A DNA stretch of 64,000 nucleotides, taken from assembly GCF_001574435.1 (NCBI RefSeq), contig NZ_LOCN01000001.1, positions 329,801 through 393,800 of the forward strand. The letters are read 5' to 3'. The notes beneath the pieces were generated by a model. It saw only the letters and a program-made list of their open reading frames with translations, was not told where the DNA came from and did no database searches. The stretch comes from Moritella sp. JT01. Its GTDB lineage: Bacteria; Pseudomonadota; Gammaproteobacteria; Enterobacterales; Moritellaceae. Shown here piece by piece: positions 57,599-64,000 of the stretch (positions are counted from its first letter, which is position 1; every line of letters starts with the position of its first letter). Made by a program: the position numbers and the translations under genes.

Positions 57599-59476
57599 TT
57601 AGGGTTCATAGAATTCTGCGGGTAATAGTGGCTTCAACCTGTCAGAGAGATACCTAGCCCCTTGTTTTGTTGTATGTACTTCATCATAGTAAAATGGCAG
57701 GCCATTTTTATCGACGACATTACATTTTTTAACTGGGCAGAATGCGTAAGTCATATTAATAAATTGATAACCGGAATCCTGATGTTTACGGAAGAAGTTA
57801 TTATTTTTAATATTAGTAGCAGGCAGTGATTTGAACACGACTTCGCTTACATCTTGATCATCTTTAAAGGCGTTAAGCATTATAATGGGCAGTGGTTTGT
57901 TCATACCTTTATTACCGATAATATATATTTTAGCGTGTGGATTTTTTTGTTTTATCTGTTTAATTGCGTCGAGGTTATAGTCTAAAGACCAGTTACGCCA
58001 ATTCATCGCAAGAAAAATAAAGTCAGCATTAACTAAGCGAGAGTCCGCTGTTATTTTTCTGATTTTTGCGGCACATTTAAGTAATTTTTTCTCGCCGATA
58101 TTCTCAGAGAGGTTAATCCTATCGTAGAGCGCATTTAATGGTTTAGGTAGGTGGTAAAAAACACCACATTTGGCTGATATTTTTTGAGCCATAAAATTAA
58201 TTCGATCATTATTAATGACACTTACTTTCTCATTGATGACATTAACAAAATCAGCAGATTGAGAATCACCGATAAACATAACATTTAATTTATCGTTATC
58301 AATCTTGTTCTTTTTTAATGTGTTCATCATTTGCCAAGTATAAAGCTCCCCTTTATCTGATTGGTCTAAATTTGCGGCAATAATGTGTTTCGGCATACCG
58401 GATACTTGATATAACAGAAAGGGGGTCGATTTATAAAACATGACAAAAGCCAAGATCGTTATTAGTGTAAAAACAAGTGTGTTTTTTGGGTTTTTAAACT
58501 GATTTTGTTCAATGAGATAATAACTAAGTGCACCAAAAACCACAGACAATACTATGCCAATTGGTACCCAGTTATCCAATTGATAATACACGCCATAGAC
58601 CGCAATAGGCCAATGCCAGAGATAGATTGAGTATGACCATTTTCCGAGTGCTTGAAATAACCTGTTATTAGTAAATATACTCGTCTCTCGGTTACTGAGT
58701 AGAATGAGATAGGTACCAAATACAGGCACGCAAGCCACGTAGCCCGGCCAAGGCGTCATTTTAGACGTGAACGTAAATGATAATAATATTAACGTAATAC
58801 CGATAATTTCGAATAATATTTTTTGATTTCTGTGTAATTTTATCGGATAAAAATAAGCGACACCGCCTAACAACATTTCCCAAGCGCGAGTTGAGAGAGA
58901 AAAATAAGCGAAGGTTGGCCATTTTTCTGTTGCTACAACGCAAAATATAAATCCTAGGACAGTGGCTACGATTAACAGGCGTTTTAAATGTTCGAGAGAA
59001 AAATAGCGTTTTAAAAACAGCAGTATAATGGGATATATAATATAGAACTGCCATTCGACGGACAATGACCAGGTATGTAGCAACCATTTTTCATAGGCGC
59101 TAGCATCAAAGTAACCAGACTCATAATAATAAGTAATGTTTGATAGAAAAGTGATGCTGCTAGCGACATGCTTACCTAAGGTTAGATAGTCTAATGGCGG
59201 CAATATAAACCAAGTAACGAATAATAATATGAAGCAAAGGGCTGCGAGCGGGGGAATTATTCGATTTGCTCTGCATAAATAAAAATCAGCTAAATTTAAT
59301 GAATCTGTGTTTAATCCTTTAAAGATAATACCAGTCATTAAAAAACCAGAAATGACAAAGAAAATATCGACACCAGCAAAACCTCCGGGCGCGATACTCG
59401 GATTAAAATGGAACAATACGACAGCAATAAGTGCAATTGCTCTTAACCCATTTATATCGTTTCTAAATTTTATCAT
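57599..59476 (-). CDS. Acyltransferase 3 / SGNH family membrane O-acyltransferase
   Basis: A 625-residue OafA-like protein. The N-terminal half has about ten membrane helices with the acyltransferase motifs (FRNDINGLRAIAL, VLFHF, GGFAGVDIFFVISGFLM, RIIPPLAAL); the C-terminal 250 residues form a periplasmic SGNH hydrolase-like domain with VMFIGDSQSADF and a terminal DEVHTT. Such enzymes add acetyl groups to O-antigen or other surface glycans. The ATG at 59476 with AAGG five bases before it is preferred over GTG 59482. No glycan gene cluster is nearby. Confidence 0.87.
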   Translation of the reverse strand: MIKFRNDINGLRAIALIAVVLFHFNPSIAPGGFAGVDIFFVISGFLMTGIIFKGLNTDSLNLADFYLCRANRIIPPLAALCFILLFVTWFILPPLDYLTLGKHVASSITFLSNITYYYESGYFDASAYEKWLLHTWSLSVEWQFYIIYPIILLFLKRYFSLEHLKRLLIVATVLGFIFCVVATEKWPTFAYFSLSTRAWEMLLGGVAYFYPIKLHRNQKILFEIIGITLILLSFTFTSKMTPWPGYVACVPVFGTYLILLSNRETSIFTNNRLFQALGKWSYSIYLWHWPIAVYGVYYQLDNWVPIGIVLSVVFGALSYYLIEQNQFKNPKNTLVFTLITILAFVMFYKSTPFLLYQVSGMPKHIIAANLDQSDKGELYTWQMMNTLKKNKIDNDKLNVMFIGDSQSADFVNVINEKVSVINNDRINFMAQKISAKCGVFYHLPKPLNALYDRINLSENIGEKKLLKCAAKIRKITADSRLVNADFIFLAMNWRNWSLDYNLDAIKQIKQKNPHAKIYIIGNKGMNKPLPIIMLNAFKDDQDVSEVVFKSLPATNIKNNNFFRKHQDSGYQFINMTYAFCPVKKCNVVDKNGLPFYYDEVHTTKQGARYLSDRLKPLLPAEFYEP

Positions 59477-59622
59477 GTACACCTTCAGACGTAATTGTCG
59501 TGATTTTTGCTTTCAATGTATCGCAACATTCGATTCTACGTCATTGTCACCTTTCATATACTATTTTAAATCACGGTGTCCAAAAAGAAAGCTTTAGCCA
59601 CAAGAGACATCAAAATTATGAT

Positions 59623-59670
59623 GGGGAATAGGGGGAAATAGGGGGGAATAGGGGGGAATAGGAGGAATAG
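59623..59670 (+). repeat. G-rich ~10-bp tandem repeat, potential G-quadruplex
   Basis: Five decamer units close to GGGGGGAATA follow each other, with G-runs of 4, 5, 6, 6 and a broken fifth. Four runs of four or more Gs with 4-5-base loops fit a G-quadruplex. It is in the 341-base gap between icd (ends 59818) and the acyltransferase gene (starts 59476); the rest of that gap is AT-rich and shows no gene. Confidence 0.85.
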
Positions 59671-59759
59671 ATATGCGATATATTAATTGACTGTGACTCG
59701 TGTCTTTAGAAAATAGGGACAGCCATTAGCAAATAATTACAGTTATTAGAATATAAAAA

Positions 59760-59795
59760 GTAAAAAGCCCGCAACAGATTAATCTATTGCGGGCT
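59760..59795 (-). terminator. Intrinsic terminator of icd
   Basis: AGCCCGCAA (59766-59774) pairs with TTGCGGGCT (59787-59795), extended by an inner AGATT/AATCT. Read leftward, a T-run follows. Confidence 0.86.
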
Positions 59796-59817
59796 GAATA
59801 TACGTAGCTGTTATTAC

Positions 59818-62055
59818 TTAGCTAAGCGCAGTACTCAGTAAATCATTGAATGTTTTACTTGGGCGCATAATTGCTTCTAATTTAGCTGGGTCTGCGTTGA
59901 AGTAACCACCAATATCGACCGCTTTGCCTTGAACTGAATTTAGCTCTTCGACAATTTTCTGTTCATTTTCAGCGAGACTTGCAGCCAGAGGCGTAAACTG
60001 TGTAGCGAGTTCTGTGTCTTCAGTCTGTTCAGATAGGCACTTAGCCCAGAACAGAGACAGGTAGAAGTGACTACCGCGGTTATCCAGCTCACCAGTACGG
60101 CGTGATGGTGACTTACCGTTATCAAGTAGCATTTCAGTTGCTTGATCGAGTGTCGCTGCCAGTACTTTTGCTTTCACACTGCCTGATTTCTTCGCCACTG
60201 CTTCTAAAGAAACGGTTAACGCCAAGAATTCACCGAGTGAGTCCCAACGTAAATGGTTTTCTTCAACCAGTTGCTGTACGTGTTTAGGCGCTGAACCACC
60301 GGCACCCGTTTCAAACAAGCCACCGCCAGCCATTAACGGCACAATAGAAAGCATCTTAGCACTTGTACCTAATTCCATAATTGGGAATAGATCGGTTAGG
60401 TAATCACGTAAAATGTTACCTGTCGCTGAAATTGTATCTAGGCCACGTACAACACGTTCAAGTGTGTAACGCATCGCACGTACTTGTGACATGATCTGAA
60501 TGTCTAAACCTTCAGTGTCGTGATCTTTAAGGTATTCATTTACCTTAGTAATCAGTTCATTTTCATGCGGACGGTAGCGATCTAACCAGAACACGACGGG
60601 TGTATCTGAATCTCTTGCACGCTCTACAGACAATTTAACCCAGTCTCGGATTGGCGCGTCTTTAACTTGGCACATACGCCAGATATCGTCTTTCTCAACG
60701 TTCTGGATCATCAGTACTTCGCCAGTGTCGATATCAACGATACGTGCTTCACCTGTTGCTGGTGCTTCAAATGTTTTGTCGTGTGAACCGTATTCTTCGG
60801 CTTTTTGTGCCATTAAACCAACATTCGGTACGCTACCCATAGTCACAGGATCAAATGCGCCGTTAGTTTTACAGAAGGCAATTATTTCTTGGTAAATACG
60901 GGCGAAAGTTGATTCTGGGATCACGGCTTTAGTGTCTTTTGGACGACCATCAGCACCCCACATTTTACCACCACTACGGATCATCGCAGGCATAGACGCA
61001 TCAACGATAACATCGTTTGGCGCGTGTAGATTCGAGATACCTTTATCGGAATCAACCATCGCCAATTCTGGACGATGTGCGTGACAAGCGTGTAAGTCAC
61101 GACGAATTTCTTCACGTTGTGAACTTGGTAGATCAGCGATTTTTTCGTAAAGGTTAGATAAACCATTATTTACATTTACGCCAAGCTGTTTAAACAATTC
61201 ATCATGTTTTGCAAACGCGTCTTTGTAGAAAATTCTTACAGCATGACCAAACACAATCGGGTGAGATACTTTCATCATGGTTGCTTTTACGTGTAGCGAA
61301 AACATCATGCCTGTTTCGTAAGCATCTTGCATTTCTTGTTCGTAAAATTCACATAGCGCTGTTTTGCTCATAAACATGCTATCGATAATTTCGCTATCTA
61401 GCAGCGCAATTTTTTCTTTAAGCACGATACTTTCGCCAGTTTCTGTAAGCAGTTCCATTCTTACATTACGTGCACGATCTAGTGTTATTGATTTTTCGCC
61501 GTGATAGAAATCACCTTTACGCATATGCGCTACGTGAGTTTGTGATGCTTGGCTCCATTTAGCCATTGAATGCGGGTGTTTACGTGCGTAATTTTTTACG
61601 GCTTTAGGCGCTCGACGATCTGAATTACCTTCACGAAGTACCGGATTTACCGCGCTACCAAGTGCTGTGGAATAGCGTTGTAAAATCGATTTTTCTTCAT
61701 CAGACTGCGGGTTTTCTGGAAGGTTTGGAATCGGGAATCCTTGGGATTGCAATTCACTAATTGCTGCCTGTAACTGAGGTACAGATGCACTAATATTTGG
61801 CAGTTTAATAATGTTGGTATTTGAGTCTTGAGTTAGACGACCTAGTTCGCTGAGGTTATCTGGTAACTGTTGTTCTTCAGTTAAATAATCTGGAAATTCG
61901 GCCAGAATTCTGGCTGCAACGGATATATCACGTTTAACGATATCAATTCCCGCTGTTGACGTGAATGTTTCGATAATAGGTAGCAGTGAGTAGGTTGCCA
62001 ATAACGGCGCTTCGTCCGTTAATGTATAGATAATCGTTGAATTTTTGTCAGACAT
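59818..62055 (-). CDS. icd: NADP-dependent isocitrate dehydrogenase, monomeric type
   Basis: Converts isocitrate to 2-oxoglutarate in the TCA cycle, making NADPH. At 745 residues it is the monomeric IDH-II type known from Colwellia, Vibrio and Azotobacter, quite unlike the 416-residue dimeric enzyme. Landmarks are [42 protein letters not shown], and [16 protein letters not shown]. It sits close to rluE, where E. coli has its dimeric icd. Monogenic with a strong terminator. Confidence 0.96.
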   Translation of the reverse strand: MSDKNSTIIYTLTDEAPLLATYSLLPIIETFTSTAGIDIVKRDISVAARILAEFPDYLTEEQQLPDNLSELGRLTQDSNTNIIKLPNISASVPQLQAAISELQSQGFPIPNLPENPQSDEEKSILQRYSTALGSAVNPVLREGNSDRRAPKAVKNYARKHPHSMAKWSQASQTHVAHMRKGDFYHGEKSITLDRARNVRMELLTETGESIVLKEKIALLDSEIIDSMFMSKTALCEFYEQEMQDAYETGMMFSLHVKATMMKVSHPIVFGHAVRIFYKDAFAKHDELFKQLGVNVNNGLSNLYEKIADLPSSQREEIRRDLHACHAHRPELAMVDSDKGISNLHAPNDVIVDASMPAMIRSGGKMWGADGRPKDTKAVIPESTFARIYQEIIAFCKTNGAFDPVTMGSVPNVGLMAQKAEEYGSHDKTFEAPATGEARIVDIDTGEVLMIQNVEKDDIWRMCQVKDAPIRDWVKLSVERARDSDTPVVFWLDRYRPHENELITKVNEYLKDHDTEGLDIQIMSQVRAMRYTLERVVRGLDTISATGNILRDYLTDLFPIMELGTSAKMLSIVPLMAGGGLFETGAGGSAPKHVQQLVEENHLRWDSLGEFLALTVSLEAVAKKSGSVKAKVLAATLDQATEMLLDNGKSPSRRTGELDNRGSHFYLSLFWAKCLSEQTEDTELATQFTPLAASLAENEQKIVEELNSVQGKAVDIGGYFNADPAKLEAIMRPSKTFNDLLSTALS

Positions 62056-62829
62056 ATTATTCCCTGGATTACTAGCGTATTGTCCCCCCTGTTACTATTC
62101 GGAACATCGTCTGCTAGCGTCTTTTAAATAAGTGCAGATTCTAGAGGGATTGAAAATTGTTATAGCTAGGTTGCAGAAATCGCAACAGCTGTTATCCTAG
62201 CAGATGCTCCGTATCTACTTTTTTCATAGTATCATAAAAATCGTATTATCCATCTTGTTTAACTTCAAAATACTTGAAATCATACCACTTTGTAATTATT
62301 TATAACGCCAGTACTTGTCATTAAATAGCTATATGTTCGTGTTCATTAAAACTAAACGGTGGGTTGTTAGTAACCATTGATTAACTAAATATCTACATTT
62401 TAAGGTTCTGCGGTTCGCTCTCTATATATAATAACGGGACAGTGAACGACTTTTGTTCTTAACTAGTTTATTTACGCAGATTCATATAGTTATATATTGA
62501 ATTTTGGTGGAATAAAATGCTGCTTTGATTTGAGTATCCATAAGCATTATTTGGTGAAACTGAAGGATTTTGTAATCGGTATATTCACGATAATGCAGCG
62601 CAATGTATTGTTGTTGAAAATTCGAAGACAGCGCTAAGAGGTTTTTCTGAAGAGAGATATTTTGTCAAATAGCTTTTAGTTAACGGTCAATATTGAGATG
62701 TGAAGCACATGTATATTTTTCGGAATTCAGCTTAGAGGTGTTTTGATGTAACACCTCTAAGCTGAAAAAACTAAGCTGCCCTCCAATTAATATTTAAGAC
62801 GACAGTTTTGGATTGAGTAAAAGCTAATA
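62056..62829. other. Long intergenic region between lysE-type gene and icd
   Basis: 774 bases with no convincing gene. The icd promoter must be in the left part. A stop-free frame from 62544 to about 62672 (43 codons) has no start codon and no ribosome site, so I do not call it. The right end holds a 17-bp perfect hairpin (62726-62766). Confidence 0.45.
62726..62766. repeat. 17-bp perfect inverted repeat
   Basis: TTCAGCTTAGAGGTGTT (62726-62742) and AACACCTCTAAGCTGAA (62750-62766) are exact inverted copies with a seven-base loop. There is no T-run on either strand. It lies about 60 bases past the end of the lysE-type gene and may serve as its transcription end or be a mobile-element end. Confidence 0.8.
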
Positions 62830-63453
62830 TTAGTTTCTACTGATCGCTGCCAGTAACGTGCCTGCGCCAATAAACATGCAGCCGAAAATTCGATTCTGAA
62901 TCATAAGATGGCGTTTGCTCTGTATTAAATGAGCCACTCTGGTCGCTAACATTGAATAACCCGCCATTACCGTCAGATCCACAACGACCATAGTGATACC
63001 AAGAATTTGCATTTGCTGTAAGTATGAGCCTAATGGATCGATAAACTGAGGCAATAAGGCAACTAGAAAAACAATGCTTTTAGGATTGGTTATGTTGATA
63101 AATACTGCTTGAGTAAACACTTTCCATGCGCTTTCATCTTGACGACGTTCTAATTCATTACAGTCGGTGGTACTTTCTCTGAATTTCTGGATCCCCAGAT
63201 AAATCAGATAAATAATACCTGCCCACTTGATCGTAAAAAACATGACCTCAGACTGGGCAAGTAATGCACCTAGCCCTGCACCTACAATCGTAATATTAAT
63301 GATATTACCAACTTGTAATCCAAGGTTAGAGATTAAACTACGTTTAAAGCCATGTTTCATGGCGATAGACATGCTATTTACCGCCCCTGCACCAGGGGAT
63401 ATCGCCAGTACGATGCAGGCAACTAAAAATGCCAGCCATAAATCAAAATTCAT
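62830..63453 (-). CDS. LysE/RhtB-family amino-acid exporter
   Basis: A 207-residue inner-membrane protein with about six helices and the family signature SPGAGAVNSMSIAMKHG plus INITNPKSIVFLVALLPQF. Members export homoserine lactone, threonine, lysine or leucine; the substrate here is unknown. It is divergent from a LysR-type gene (116-base gap), a common arrangement in which the regulator controls the exporter. Confidence 0.88.
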   Translation of the reverse strand: MNFDLWLAFLVACIVLAISPGAGAVNSMSIAMKHGFKRSLISNLGLQVGNIINITIVGAGLGALLAQSEVMFFTIKWAGIIYLIYLGIQKFRESTTDCNELERRQDESAWKVFTQAVFINITNPKSIVFLVALLPQFIDPLGSYLQQMQILGITMVVVDLTVMAGYSMLATRVAHLIQSKRHLMIQNRIFGCMFIGAGTLLAAISRN

Positions 63454-63569
63454 AGATTACTCCGGTTAATAGTGACAGCTCTGGACTTGAGCTGTAATTA
63501 GAGCTAGTTTAATTAGCATTGTTCGTTAGACATAATATGTTTATGTTTCTTTCTTCGTAAGGAAAAGTG

Positions 63570-64000
63570 ATGGATACTAGATTTATTGATAGCCTGATTG
63601 CTGTTGCAGAGGAAGGATCAATTGCTGGGGCTGCAAGGTCACAAATGATAACCGCTGCCGCAGTCAGCCAGAGAATTCAGTCACTCGAGCGTGAATTTAA
63701 ATGTAAGTTATTCAGCCGAGCTGGCAATACGGTACAGCCAACCGATGCTTGTTTAACTATTCTTCCAAAAGCTAAATCCTTTGTTAGGGAGGCTAGGGAT
63801 CTACTTGAAGTCGTTCAGGGTTCAGGGTTTAGTGGTACGTTAAGGATTGGGGCTAATTCTACCTCGTTAGCTGCTTTTATTCCGGCGACACTTAAGTCAA
63901 TTAGAGCCTCGGCACCTGAAGCAAAGTTTCATATTACACCGGGTAATTCGATTGATTTATACCGCAGCCTGATCGATGGTGATATTGACACTGCTATCAT
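63570..64000 (+). CDS. LysR-family regulator, N-terminal part
   Basis: Runs off the window after about 143 codons. It begins MDTRFIDSLIAVAEEGSIAG with the LTTR helix-turn-helix (AARSQMITAAAVSQRIQSLE) and continues into the effector domain (TLRIGANSTSLAAFIPATL). TAAGGA precedes ATG 63570 by six bases. Divergent position suggests control of the LysE-type exporter gene. Confidence 0.88.
   Translation, partial: MDTRFIDSLIAVAEEGSIAGAARSQMITAAAVSQRIQSLEREFKCKLFSRAGNTVQPTDACLTILPKAKSFVREARDLLEVVQGSGFSGTLRIGANSTSLAAFIPATLKSIRASAPEAKFHITPGNSIDLYRSLIDGDIDTAI

Noticed and set aside
59623-59670. CRISPR-like array
   Set aside because: Units are only 10 bases and contiguous, with no spacers and no cas genes; it is a simple tandem repeat.
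62544-62672. 43-codon stop-free stretch between icd and the exporter gene
   Set aside because: Begins right after a stop with no start codon or ribosome site; the length is not significant and no family was recognised.

Overview
The window is a chromosomal segment of an AT-rich marine gammaproteobacterium, most likely Moritella or a close psychrophilic relative (Alteromonadales/Vibrio-Shewanella grade). Four things point there: the flagellar/chemotaxis tail (fliA-cheY-cheZ-cheA-cheB-parC-parP-cheW) running straight into ccmABCDEFGHI, an arrangement typical of Vibrio, Shewanella and Moritella; a monomeric NADP isocitrate dehydrogenase; a stand-alone second EF-G; and a cold-shock protein flanked by two DEAD-box helicases. 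The genus is inferred. No rRNA, tRNA, CRISPR array, intact insertion sequence or prophage was seen.

Layout. 1-7.2 kb: end of fliA and the polar chemotaxis signalling genes, including the ParC/ParP system that places chemosensory arrays at the pole. 7.3-15 kb: a DUF2802 protein and the complete cytochrome c maturation operon, closed by a strong terminator. 15-23.3 kb: an unrecognised protein, a patatin-like lipase, the ribosomal L16 hydroxylase roxA, EF-G 2, a DUF3087 membrane protein and rhlE. 23.3-25.5 kb: a cold-shock protein with a near-consensus promoter and long leader, then dbpA. 25.5-29.9 kb: anaerobic glycerol-3-phosphate dehydrogenase glpABC with FNR- and GlpR-like sites upstream. 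29.9-32.3 kb: a LysR regulator divergent from a short-chain dehydrogenase, then a small hypothetical gene. 33-37.3 kb: the general L-amino-acid ABC transporter aapJQMP.

37.4-39.4 kb is a small accessory patch: a GNAT, an AAA ATPase, a 26-codon stub of a GFA-family gene, a DUF4440 protein and a frameshifted thioredoxin-like remnant. 39.4-42 kb: ahpCF with a good OxyR-type site. 42-46.6 kb: two GNATs, a small outer-membrane beta-barrel and the yqiJ-yqiK flotillin pair. 46.6-48.7 kb: a cysteine-desulfurase-like PLP enzyme with an isoleucine-hydroxylase-like dioxygenase. 49.1-53.3 kb: DUF547, DUF1302 and DUF1329 envelope proteins. 53.3-62 kb: purB-hflD-mnmA, rluE, a surface-glycan acyltransferase with a G-rich tandem repeat upstream, and monomeric icd. 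62.8-64 kb: a LysE-type exporter divergent from a LysR gene cut by the window end.

Most of the window is ordinary core genome. I did not find a convincing new multi-gene system. The best leads are the threefold repeat in the CheA linker, the G-rich repeat next to the acyltransferase, the gene-decay scar at 38.7-39.3 kb, the leader peptide upstream of the cold-shock gene, and the orphan gene at 15.2 kb.
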